Shown: positions 45,201 to 56,057 of the stretch, piece after piece | Layout of the letters: the number at the start of each line of letters is the position of its first letter | Position numbering within the stretch: position 1 is the first letter of the stretch | Assembly (NCBI RefSeq): GCF_921293095.1 | Contig: NC_060252.1 | Location: forward strand, 310,001-374,000 | DNA: 64,000 nucleotides | From: Ischnura elegans | Lineage: Eukaryota; Arthropoda; Insecta; Odonata; Coenagrionidae | Direction of reading: 5' to 3' | Program-made: the position numbers and the translations under genes | The notes under the pieces: model-generated | Told to the model about the DNA's origin: nothing | The model's database searches: none | What the model saw: the letters and a program-made list of their open reading frames with translations, nothing else

Positions 45201-45360
45201 TAAAGGAAGGGGAAGGATATTAGGATTTTTGGATAGAATGAAAGGTAGTTGGTCTTATTGTGAATTGAAGAGGCATGCGCATGATGTACGGGGAGGATCC
45301 ATGATTCCTTCTTAATCACTCCATGGAAACCTACATTAATCGGTAGAATATTTTAATGAT
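45201..45360 (+). pseudogene. RTE 3'-end fragment joined to the minisatellite
   Basis: Encodes GRILGFLDRMKGSWSYCELK, matching the last residues of the RTE ORF, and continues into the RTE tail (GAAACCTACATTAATCGGTA). It follows the last minisatellite unit without a gap, so the array lies exactly at the RTE truncation point. Confidence 0.8.
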
Positions 45361-45872
45361 AGTGAAAGTTAGTTAACACAGAATACAGTCTTCCGGAAGG
45401 ATTTTTTACAGGTATCAAATATCATTTTCAGGCAGTGTTTACAAGTATCAATTCTCCTATAAAACATTAACATACAAGTTCCTATTCTACCCACATGCAG
45501 CATAATAGTTTTGACTCTGTCTAAGACCTAGATATTTATGAGGTAGAACACGAGATTTAGTGATCTTTGATTATGATTTGGTGTATTCTCAATTTATATG
45601 CGTAAAGCACTGATAATACTTACCGCTCGCGGTCTAGAGGCAAATCTTTTTTTAGTACCCTTGTTGAAGATATCTTGATTGTAGTCACTATGAATATTAA
45701 GCCACCTGTATCAAGAGAAAAGTATGATATATTAATAATATTCACATTCTTTTTTCCGCTTTCTAAATTGCATAATGCATATTGCGTACATTAAATTAGC
45801 AAAAAGGTGAAAAAGATTGAAAAGGACAATAAAGTTTTTTCCTATATTTTTATTGCCTTAATGGAAAGATTC
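45361..45872. other. No recognised feature
   Basis: AT-rich spacer between the RTE tail and the RTE 5' scrap. Confidence 0.3.
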
Positions 45873-45911
45873 CTTTCCCTTGGGCTACAACCTTGTCGCG
45901 GTGGAAAGGCT
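45873..45911 (+). mobile_element. Orphan 5' tip of RTE element
   Basis: 39 bp matching the first bases of the full-length RTE element (5179 onward) with one difference. The rest of the element is absent. A retained 5' tip is unusual for LINEs. Confidence 0.7.
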
Positions 45912-46103
45912 CCAAGAACCAAAAAATACCCTTATCCCCCTCACTTAGGGTATTTACTTGCTCTTCATCATCCGAGTCTTCGTCGGATTGATCTATATTT
46001 CCGATTACCTCCTCCTCCTCTAGAATATCCTCGAGAGGGCACGGTGGCGTATAAAGCGCGCCAATCTTCGAAAACCAAGGATTTCAGTATTGTGCGTACA
46101 TTC

Positions 46104-46380
46104 TTGTCTGGAATGGCCTCGTGTATTCTTACAATGTAGTTTTGACTGTCGATAGTGCGAGTTTTCAAAGGTCTAGGTAATGAAGGTAATTTAAATATAG
46201 ATCGGCAAGAGGAACTACGTCAACGTCAAGACGTACAAAGTATGCTGCGCGACCGGCCGTGTATATCATCCTTTGCTATTCTTGAATGGCCTCGCTTATT
46301 CTTACAATGTCATTTTTGCTGTCAAAAGTGCGAGTTTTTAAAGCAAAAAGTATTGCAGCAATTGTTTTTAGATTGGCAAG
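46104..46380. repeat. Diverged tandem duplication
   Basis: About 46104-46210 and 46270-46380 share GAATGGCCTCG, TATTCTTACAATGT, GTGCGAGTTTT and ATTGGCAAG/ATCGGCAAG. Period about 166 bp. Lies in the presumed piggyBac leader. Confidence 0.65.
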
Positions 46381-46614
46381 GGAACCCGACCACCGGGGCG
46401 TATACATTACGCCGCACAACCAGCCTCGTATCAACAGTGTGCCTTTAAATTTTTATTACCTATAAATGCACAAGCTTGAACTAATTTCTACAAATAAAGA
46501 TAAATTTCAACAAAAATCAAGTATTATCGTATAAATGCATACATCGTGGACAGAGTACGCCACGCTCCCGGTCGTGTAAAAATATCAGGCATGCCCACTC
46601 GAGGGTTAAATGCC

Positions 46615-46806
46615 TTTAGTAAGAAATTGAGAACATGGACGAAATACAATATAAAATAAAATTGTAATGTCACGATAAATTGAAAAGAAGTTAGATACTG
46701 TGCTCACTAGAATAAAGAGAACATGGACGTAATGTAATATAAAATAAAACGGTAATGTCACGAATTGGTAATGGCAAATTGAAAAAAAGCTACAAACAGT
46801 GCTCAC
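46615..46806. repeat. Tandem duplication of about 90 bp
   Basis: Two copies share GAGAACATGGACG, AATATAAAATAAAA, GTAATGTCACGA and GTGCTCAC (about 46625-46707 and 46715-46805). Confidence 0.75.
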
Positions 46807-47154
46807 CTGAATATGCCTTGAAGGAACGGAATAAAATGTAATTTTCGAAAACTATTCTCACCAACACGAAGGCACAAGTGGTACTATGGAACTGGCGTCG
46901 GAAGAGAATGAACACAATAAAACCCTATTGTAGGGGAAGGCGACGAAACGGAATCGTTACGGGACGCGAATGCGCGTCCATAGGCTTCCTGGCAAAACAC
47001 TCCGGACGCGTATTCGCGTCCGCCGGCTTGAATGTGTTAAAAGACCAACGCCCGTTAAAATGACAGGTGAGGCGTTTCTATTTCACTTGTAATGGTAACG
47101 CGAGCTTTTTATCAAGAAATCACTGCATTGCTTTACGTCTTGCCATTTTGATGT

Positions 47155-48423
47155 TGCAATATGATGACTTTCTTAGACAAACGTAACTTCCTCCATGACT
47201 GTCAGCACGAATTCCAAAAGGTAGATCATGCGAACCACAGATAGCGTTCTTCCTTCGCGACGTTATAAAATCTGGCGACGTTTTTTTCTATATTTTAAGA
47301 AAGCTCTCGAGACTGTACCTCACATAAACTTTCATACAAATTACAGCCATTCGGATTAAACGAAACAGTTTTAAACTGGATAGGATACTTTCTCAGTGAT
47401 CGTAAAAAGAAGTATTTCTTGACGGTATTACCTCTGACGTTGTATATGTTACATTTGATGTTCCACGAGAAAGCGTAAAAGGGCCCCTGTTGTTCATTAC
47501 ATACATTAATGATCTCGTTCCCGTATTAGATTTAAAATACGTTTATTTGCTGACGACGCGGTCATTTATCGCGAAATTAGTGATCACTCTGACAATGAAA
47601 TTCTATTATCTGACCTAAACTACGTTCAATAATGGAGCCCGGAGTGGGGATTGGAACTTAATATGAGCAAATGCATGGCGGTACATTTCTTCCGGAATTT
47701 TCCCAATTCTAACCATGTTTATGCAGTGGATGGTATTAAAATAAAGGCTACAGACGAAGTGAAATACCTGAGAGTTACGATAACCTCGAACCTCACATGG
47801 GGAACGCATGAAAAGAATATTTGCGGCATAGCCCTGAAGAAATTAGGATTCGTCAAGCGTATTGTGGGAATATTTTCGCATGAAAAAGCAAAAGAAAGTT
47901 GCGATTTCGTACTCGTCCGACTGCATCTTGAATATGCAGCGAACGTATGGGATCAGAATGGATTGAATCAGGATGCAGAAAGACTTAATCCGCGAACTGA
48001 ATAAAATACAAAGGAAGACTGTACGTATCGTCAAAAACTGTAAGGGGCGTACAGACAGTGTTACCCAAATTTTATGCGAATGAGGCTGGGAGCCGCTGGA
48101 GACTCGGAGGCTGCGCGATAGCCTTAGATAGCTTGAACAATTGCGAATGGATATCTTTAAGGGCGACATGGGGAACATAATATTAGAGCCACACTATATT
48201 TCCAGGTGCGACAGAAGCGATAAATTAAGCGAAATGTTTTGCTGAACGGATAGATATGGTAATTCGAGTTTCCCCCGAACCATGAAGGACTTAAATAAAC
48301 GCTAGTCCAAACTTCTTTAGAGTTCTTCATTTTTTGCAGCTGTAAAAAACTGGTGTCCTAACACCCCCTGCCACACGCCTTTTAGGCGGCTTACGGGGTA
48401 TTATGTAGATGTAGTTGTAGATG
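47155..48423 (+). pseudogene. CR1/Jockey-like LINE, 3' half of reverse transcriptase and tail
   Basis: A 5'-truncated non-LTR element. Pieces in order, with several frame changes: HEFQKG-like start, AIRI...NSFKLD, GPLLFITYINDLVPVLD, catalytic LFADDAVIYREI at about 47540, WGLELNMSKCMAVHFFRN, VYAVDGIKIKATDEVKYL, TITSNLTWGTHEKNICGIA, LKKLGFVKRIVGIF and HLEYAANVWD. It ends with a short TGTAGATGTAG-type tail at about 48400-48423. A different clade from the RTE copies in the window. Confidence 0.85.
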
Positions 48424-51022
48424 AAGTATTGCGGGTTCGAACAAAAATTACCATTGTATCACTGCATCCAGGTAACCATTACCCTGACCATTCCAGTGTT
48501 AAGAAATCTGTCACGGTCTCCGCCGCGATTTCTGTGCATGCCCACCAGCTGAGGGAAAATTTTAGTTACAGGGACTCTTCGCGATCCGACTTGCGTCCGA
48601 AAAAACAGGCTTTGGCGTCCCGCAGACCTCTGACCCCCTACTCCCCCTCCTCGCCTCCCCTCCCGGGAGCCCTCCCAACCCGGCGACGTGCGCAGTCTGA
48701 ACAACCAAGGGGGCAACAGAACTGTAATATATCGTTTAGAAAACCTCTTGTTTTGATTTTCTGGAGCCCCAGTGGTCCAACGGCCTATCCAACATAGAGG
48801 CGCTGGTGTAGCCTGTTTTTCTGGGCAGTCTGCTGGGCAGTAATAAACTGGGGGCTGCCATATTGAATCTCGTTGTAAACAAAGGTGGTATTGAGGCTTA
48901 TTGATAGATATAAGTGTTAACTGCAGACTTTTTATTGCTGACATTGTCCCTTACGATTTTGGAAGTTGCTTGAAGAAGGCTACGAGACTCAATGATCTTG
49001 ACTATTGCTAAATTGCGTGGGTATGAAATGTATTTGGAGATGAAAATGTGAGTAATTCTGTTTCCTCCATTATTCCATTTTGATTTCAACCTGTGATTAG
49101 CTAACTTTTTCTCATGTTTTCAAAATTTCATGGTGTCTTGTATTCCTTATATTTCAATGTATTTTTCATTGTACTTGCAGTACTCGTAGTGTTCAAACTA
49201 CTCATTTATCGCTACTGCTTCGCTTTGGTTTGTTTAACCTTACCATTTTGTTGGTTATGTATGTAATTTGCTATTTCAACTCTGTCCTTCCAACTGTTTA
49301 ATTGCCATTAATTGAGCATTATTCATTAAGTGTTCTACGATATTTACATTTCTTAAAACTTTAATGTCTTTTATTTTGAAGTAAGAACCTATATACTACA
49401 TTGTTGTAAAATATTCTTCGCTTTTCTCGTTTTCCACATTTGGAATGCTTTCTTTCGTATGAGTGATGGTTATTAACTTATAAGAACCTTTCATTTTAAG
49501 ACTACTCTGCCAAGATATGTTGTATATCTTAATGGGTACTCATCATGAACAACTTTATACGAAATAATGTCCTTTCATAATTAAATAATTATCTTCCATG
49601 AAATGATATCCAAACTTGCATACTTATTTCTAGTGAAGTGTTGTTATTGTCTATGGTTTCAGAATTAGCATTATATTCCCTGTACCAGAGCTATTGCGAG
49701 ATACATCTACCTCAAAGAAAATTGGGTCACCCTCATTGTCTATAACTATCGTGTGTTTACTTAAGTAATGGAATCTTACTCCTATTACGCAAAGACTGCT
49801 CATATCTCATTGCAACGTACTGCTGTCATTGATATTTGTTGCTTGTGAATCTCATGTGCTTGTAAAATTGTTAACTTCCACAGATTTCATCTATAGAATG
49901 CCATATTTAAATTGTTATTGTTGTATTTCTTTTACCAGTTATTGTATCAATAAATACCAACGTCCACTGAACTAAGTTTCCATGATCATTATTCTTACCA
50001 ACCACCAGATCGTCAGTTGACCTTGTACATTAATCTTATATTATGGTTACTAGTTAAGTAACCTGGGGAAGTTCATCGGGATGATTTTCCTACATTCATT
50101 TCTTTTAAGTTTCTCGCAATTGCAGTAGCATTATTAAACCTGAACAGCATGCCCTATCGTGACGCGTAAAAAAAGTTTGAAACGCGCTGAGATGGGCATT
50201 CAAACTTCGCGGCAGCCTTGGACCACTGGCATAGATGGCACTGATGTATCAAAACCTATACACATTATCCTTAGGGGTTTGTCGCCCCCTTGGTTTGAAC
50301 AGACACGCTCCGACGCAGTCCTCTCCGCCATGCCTCCCACTTCGCCCGCATCGGGTCCCATTTTAGTGCAGCCAGCTGTTTCTCTCTCGATGGCGTACAT
50401 CGCCATATGGCTGCAGAGTGGATTTTGTCTTCCTCTCCCAAGTTTATGGGTGAAAGCAGCAGAATATTTATTTTGAAATGACAGGAGTTATATTTTTGTT
50501 TTGTTTTATTTTATCTTACAAAGTGTGGTAAGATGAAGAGTAAATGTTTTCGCGGAGTGTGACCTGAGTGAGCGTGTTTTAACTTTGAGGAAACTTCATG
50601 ATTGGAGGCATATTTGTGAATTGGGGAAACTCCTTACTATTCCCAGAATGTTGGTGAATTTATATTAAATCCTGGTGAAAATAAAACTTGTATCTGTTAT
50701 ACTTCATCTCGTCATAAAAGGTGGTGACTTATCTTCCATGGTGGTGCATCTAATGCATGCACCTGGCGCTCTATTAATAAAAATATAAATATAAATTGTC
50801 TACCTCTCAACCAAGGTTTTGGGGAACCGCCCCATCTCTACCTACGTTCACCAGGTCTGGGCTATGCCTAGGTAACATACAAGTTCAATTCAGTAACTCG
50901 CATAACTTGTCATTGTGGGATTTTGCGTCGATAATACTCATCTATACGCATTTTAATTTAGAGTATTAAGCTATTTTATAGAATACTTTTAAGGGGACAT
51001 CGCTTGAGTTAAACGAGCGATA
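48424..51022. other. No recognised feature
   Basis: A long AT-rich stretch with a C-rich patch at 48640-48680. Open frames at 48429-48797 and 50159-50476 show no motif or splice context and are not called. This could be ordinary intergenic sequence. Confidence 0.35.
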
Positions 51023-51027
51023 CGCCG

Positions 51028-51066
51028 CACAGTGGTCTGAGATGCCCTTTTCGGCGGACAAAAGTC
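51028..51066 (+). repeat. Transib-3 left terminus, 23-RSS-like
   Basis: CACAGTG (51028-51034), exactly 23 bp, then ACAAAAGTC. The consensus nonamer of V(D)J signals is ACAAAAACC, so the first six bases match. Confidence 0.9.
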
Positions 51067-53458
51067 GATTTTTCGATTGCATTCAAACCATCCAAAAATG
51101 CTAAATATGTGAAGCTAAAACATCATTCCATTGTAAATAGATCTTTATATCTTCCTTTACTGCCCATTTTTCGAATTACAGGAGTGATTTTTAGCGAAAG
51201 TTTTTGAGTGTAATTTCTCAAATTTTTGACGGCTTTTTAACTTGATAAATACCATAACCAATTGCCATTTTTTTGTTTTCTTTTGAGTTTATTTCAGCAA
51301 ACTCACCTTTTTTATGATCCATAAACCTAATTATTAATGTTATGAAAGCGTCCGGGGTGTCAGGATAGCGCGCTATAATATCATATGCAAATATTTTTTT
51401 TAATTATGCACAGTTAGAGATATAAAAAAAACCACGCTCTACCACTGTGTTCTCATGTAATAGTATGCAAAGAAAATACTATCCTTGAAGCAATTTAGAA
51501 AGAATTATCTACCTTTAGTTGCCTTTTTTAAATTTATAAGCCGAAATGTGTTACAGAGACGCCTGGCTATCCTAACGCCATGGCGCGCTATCTCTCGGCA
51601 AGTCGCTTTCGCTGATAAAATCCTCCGTTTTGAGTCTCTCTATCAGACGCAATTGGTTCATTTATTAGCATTATCAGCACCAATTTTATCCATGCCTAAA
51701 CACTACATGATTCAGTGACCATATCAGGAACAATATAGCCCATTTGACACGGCTTAAACTAACAATTCGGCTGCCACTAGGCTTCTTCCAGTGTGCGACA
51801 ACTCCAGCTATTGTTAAGATTCCTCTAATTGTTCAGTGAAAATTGAATACTTATTTTCTATGAACCAGTCTTCGGATATGGCACTCGTGAAGGAATATTT
51901 TTTTCAATTTACGAGAGAAGTGGGCCGAGAAGGACAGCGTTCGTTACAAGCATCTATATGAGTACATTTTAAGGTAGGTGAAAGTGATTTAATTCCGAGG
52001 TGCAACATACTAAGGTGATTCATTAACCCATAGTTGGCGTATCATATCATTTTTGTGTCTTATTCTAAGACCACAAGGAAGGTCGAACGTGAAAGATGAC
52101 AGGAAGCTAAGAATTCAAAACTGGCTGATTTCTTTCATTACTCGGGCGACACTGAGATGGTAAAAGAGCCGTAGAACAATAAACGTGTTTTTGTAGAACA
52201 AAAATAAGTGGGTTAATTCAGATATTGATTTTTTTGGCGGGAAAAAATCAAGCCCCAGATAACGAGCTCGGAAACTTCTCAACCCTCTACCTCGGGTAAG
52301 TTCAATGTTATCGATGGCATATATTATAGCATTTACGTAAACAGAGTATTACCTATCAAATGATTGATTTTATTTAGGTGTGTAGTCCATTCAGTCGTCC
52401 GTGTTAGAATTTTGAAACGTTGCGCGAGCGATCAAAGCGGAGGAGAACCACGGAATTGCTCGACACTTAGACCATATAAGAACTAGACCCGCCATTCCCC
52501 ACCCCTACCCATATCTCGCCGTGTGGCCAACATCTCCCCTCCGCTCCCTTCCTTCCCCACCCACTTTTAAAGCGACGTGACGTCACGGTTGGGACGCTCA
52601 TCGTCGTAGCGCATGGCTACGAATGGGGATTCACTGTATCACTGCGGTATTCTGACAATTTTCTTCGCGATTTTTCAATTAGAAGTACTAATATTTATTG
52701 CGTTATGTACAAGAAGTATTCTCTCAGCCATGGTTGGATTGGTGAACTTACAATTAATGAACAGTGGCATTTTTCGGCATTGGCAGCGACGAAAAAATAT
52801 TGTGGCAGTAAAATGAAGACAAAGCCCTTTGTAAACTTCCGCAGATTTTTTTCTTATCTCGTTAGCGATCTAGCATCATTCGGAACATCGTTATAAAAAC
52901 ATGAAATCTTGCACAAAAATTGTAAACGGGTGGAATTTTATATAGGAAAAGGGTCATGGTGTAAAGAATTTGCCGGTAGTCCACGAAGTAACGCGGCAAC
53001 GCCTTCGCATATAGTAATTTTTAAACGGTCAATTATGCGATGCAAATTAAACTGCGCGCTAGCGCTACTAAAAAGGGATGTCAACAAGTCAGAATTCATA
53101 TTATTTAGGTAAGTAATTTAGTTATTTTATAAATGCATAATTTTTTACTTAGCAGACAGCTCTCTTGTTATTTATATTTTGCGATGGTGGAAAAAGGTCT
53201 AGCGCCGGCATTGCAAGTGACACCTACGATTTACATACGCTACGGAAAATTCTGGGAATAAATAATACCTATTAACATATTTATAATTAGAAAGAAAGAG
53301 AGGATTGGATTAAAATAATTTTAGAGATAAATTTGCTTTAAAAAAATCAATTATATATATTCATTGAATAACTTAATAAATAAATTCTTGTAATTTTGTA
53401 CGTATGTATTTTTTTAAACTCTTTATGACATGATTTTATTTTTTAGATTTTTGTCATA

Positions 53459-53850
53459 ATGCGTAACAAAAGAGGATGCAAATTCAAAGATCATTTAAGA
53501 AGTGAATCTCATTTCATTAAAAAAATCCAGGAGCGATTACTTTGTCTAATGTGTGAAATGTACGGGTAATTTTCTATTTTTCACGGCAGTAGGAATGATA
53601 TTTCGAAGCACTTGGAGACGCAAGAGCATAAAAGATATTTAAATACTTCTGCATCTTCCTCCAAAATACAGAAATTTATAATAAAAACGAAGAAAAGAAA
53701 CTTGCATCAGCAGAAGGATGTCTTTCCATGCCATTTTTCAGAGTCATTCCTTCAGATCTAAGGCCTGTACATCACAAGTTATCAAAACGGTTTTGCTGCG
53801 CACATGATAAACAACGCCGTTCAAACAGCTGCTGTTTTGTTGCCCGCAGG
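53459..53850 (+). pseudogene. hAT transposase N-terminal (BED-like finger) fragment, copy A
   Basis: Starts MRNKRGCKFKDHLRSE, then CLMCEM, a stop, ISKHLETQEHKRYLNTSASS, and, after a frame change, SHSFRS and TSQVIKTV. The Cys pair and His pair of a BED-type finger can be recognised (CxxC, HLxxxxHKR). The same arrangement is found in arthropod hAT proteins with a C-terminal hAT dimerisation domain. Copy B has the same block at about 57070-57480 with its start codon lost. Confidence 0.7.
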
Positions 53851-54257
53851 TGAGTAAAATATTTTCATTAAAATATATTTCTATTTCTACATTACACTGT
53901 GCGTCTTCAAATGCTGAAAGAATTTTGTGAAACTGCGGAAGTCGCATGTATAAGAAAATACTTGGTTACTGTAAAACGCGCTAGTTATCTCTTTCGTCAG
54001 CAGTAGATAGAATTTTTAAATTATACCACACCATGAATTCCTACTTTCTATATCAGGCTTAATGTCCTAGAATTGTAGAGGAGAGTTTTGAAAAAGAATC
54101 CTCAAATTTAGCTAGAGTTTAAAAACAATCAATCACCTTTTTTTAAAATGCTATTGAAGTTATTGAGGGTGATAAAATTTTGGTAATCGAAGTAGCGAAT
54201 GAAGTTTAAAATATCTTAATCAAAAGTGGTCAGAAAGTCAAAGCGGTCGACTAAAAT

Positions 54258-54655
54258 CTCTATGACTTTGACCCCCAATATGACTTTCGGAGGTCAAAGT
54301 AAATTGTTGTACGATGAATGAACTGCGTAACCGACTTTGGCACCGTTCAAAACCTATGGTTTGACACGTTGGTTGTCATGATGGCCAGACATTTAACTCT
54401 ATGACCTTTGACCCCCATTGAGACCTCGGTGGTCAAAAAATCAACAATACGGATCTATTAACTGAAAAATCGACTTTGGCACCCTTCAAAACATATGGTT
54501 CGAAACCTGTGTGTCACGATGGCCGGACGTTTACCTCTATGGCCTTTGACCTCCGTATTTACTTTGGAGGTCAATTAGTGAATAATACGGGTATTTGGAC
54601 AATACCAATGACTTGGGTGCCCTATAAAATCCATGGATCGACACCTTTGTTGGTA
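54258..54655 (+). repeat. Three ~138-bp units with TGACCTTTGACC motifs
   Basis: Unit starts near 54258, 54398 and 54532, each opening with CTCTATG(A/G)C(C/T)TTTGACC and containing CGACTTTGGCACC and ATGATGGCC/ACGATGGCC. Present in hAT copy A only. The motif equals two AGGTCA-type half-sites in direct repeat with one-base spacing. Confidence 0.8.
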
Positions 54656-56057
54656 TATGCTATTCTTTTTGCCACCCTTATGACCTTGACGGTGACCTTA
54701 CTGGGTCAAAGGCTGAATTTTCGTAAATGAAAGTGTTTTTTTCGGGTTTCTTGTGTCCGAAAACCCAAGAATTAACATTTTGGTCAATGAAATTCAGACA
54801 TTTTTCAATCTCGATTTTTTACATTAAAACCACATAAGGCAAATTAAAATTTTTGGTTTGGACCCACATTGTGAGGTCAAAAGGTCAAAATTGTAAAATT
54901 TTGCTTAAACTCAACAAAACTTAGGACCTTTCCCCGTATAAGTGTGCCAATTCTCATGAATATTGCTCGATGCAAAGTTACTAAAATTACGGGTTAAAAA
55001 TGACACACGACCGTTGGGACAGTCTTAATATTCATTTTCTAGGAATGTCACCGTTAGGTTAATCTACTAGTAATAAGTAATATTTCTAAAATAATTTTGC
55101 CTTTTTATGGACCCCTCCCTTCATCCTATATGAGATATCGTAGGATTTTACTCCTCGCCTTCTTTCAAATCTCACGTAGGATTTTTCAAAATTCGTATTT
55201 TCAGTGTAAATACGTTAATCTAGGCTTAATTGTTTTGGGCTCATAAATAAAACGATTTATTTAATTATTTTTATTGAAGATTACCGAGATCGCAATAAAC
55301 TGGTTTTTGCGGAAAAAATTACGTGATACTTTCCGGAACCCCTACTTTTTACCTAGAGGGGGTGAAGCCATGGTCTAGGGGGAGGAAAGCCATGGTCTAG
55401 GGGGGGAAGCCATGATCTAGGAGGGGGGGCAAGCCAAGTTGTGACATTTTAGCATGGAAAAGATGAATTAAACCAACATTATAAGAACATTATAACAGCG
55501 CTTTTTTAGTTTTTGAGATTATTTCATTGAAAAAATAGTTTTAAATCAGTTACTTAACTTATTATAATACATATCGTTTTTCGTTCATGGTTTGAAGAAA
55601 ATTTGTTGAATACTTTCGTTTTAATTAAGTACTGATTTTGCTTAAGGACTTTTGCGATTTTTGCTTCTAGGGGGACAGCTGCTCCCCCTGCCCTTCGCTG
55701 GGTACGGTCATGTTTACATATGACATTCTTAATCAATTTATTTAATACGATCGCTTCTCGCTTTATCTTGATTTACTTAGCTTTTTGCGCACAGTCAATG
55801 TTATAAAATGCCTTAGTTCATCGTAAAAATATATTTATTAAGTGAATAATCATTTTGCGTGCCCAATATCGTCACTTTTCAGCGACTTTGCAGCGGATGA
55901 GCGTTAAATATCTCAAGCGCGCATACGGAATATCGTCTGCAGTCCCAACCGTGACGTCACGCTCCCTCATCCCACCCACTTCCACGCCGTGCGATGTTGG
56001 CCACAGCGTTCCGCCCGAATGGCAGGTCTACTTACTTAAATGGTCTAAGGCTCGACA

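Larger units (their letters stand above)
45912..47036 (-). mobile_element. piggyBac-like remnant, 5' part
   Basis: The right edge is TTAA (47037-47040), reading inward (minus) as CACATTCAAGCCGGCGGACG. Two GC palindromes of type GGACGCG-N-CGCGTCC lie just inside (47004-47021, 46962-46979). Further in on the minus strand, at about 46055-45915, an open stretch encodes the acidic peptide LEDILEEEEVIGNIDQSDED and continues SDDEEQ, typical of piggyBac transposase N-termini. No catalytic domain remains. Family assignment is by ends and composition. Confidence 0.5.
52466..56049 (+). mobile_element. hAT element, copy A
   Basis: Ends CTTAGACCATATAAG on the left and the complement of CTTAGACCATTTAAG on the right, flanked by the 8-bp sequence GCTCGACA (52458-52465, 56050-56057). 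3,584 bp. Contains the N-terminal zinc-finger part of a hAT transposase (53459-53850) but not the C-terminal dimerisation region, which copy B keeps; in its place are three ~138-bp units rich in TGACCTTTGACC. Otherwise about 90% or more similar to copy B by eye. Confidence 0.88.

Noticed and set aside
44293-45315. A 340-residue protein-coding gene
   Set aside because: The frame is open only because a 135-bp tandem unit is divisible by three; it ends in a LINE fragment and has no start or splice context.
50159-50476. 105-residue open frame
   Set aside because: No family motif, splice sites or coding bias; the opposite strand is also open here.
55554-55736. Minus-strand 60-residue frame, also at 59396-59578
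   Set aside because: It is repeated only because it lies in the two hAT copies, antisense to the element, and has no motif.
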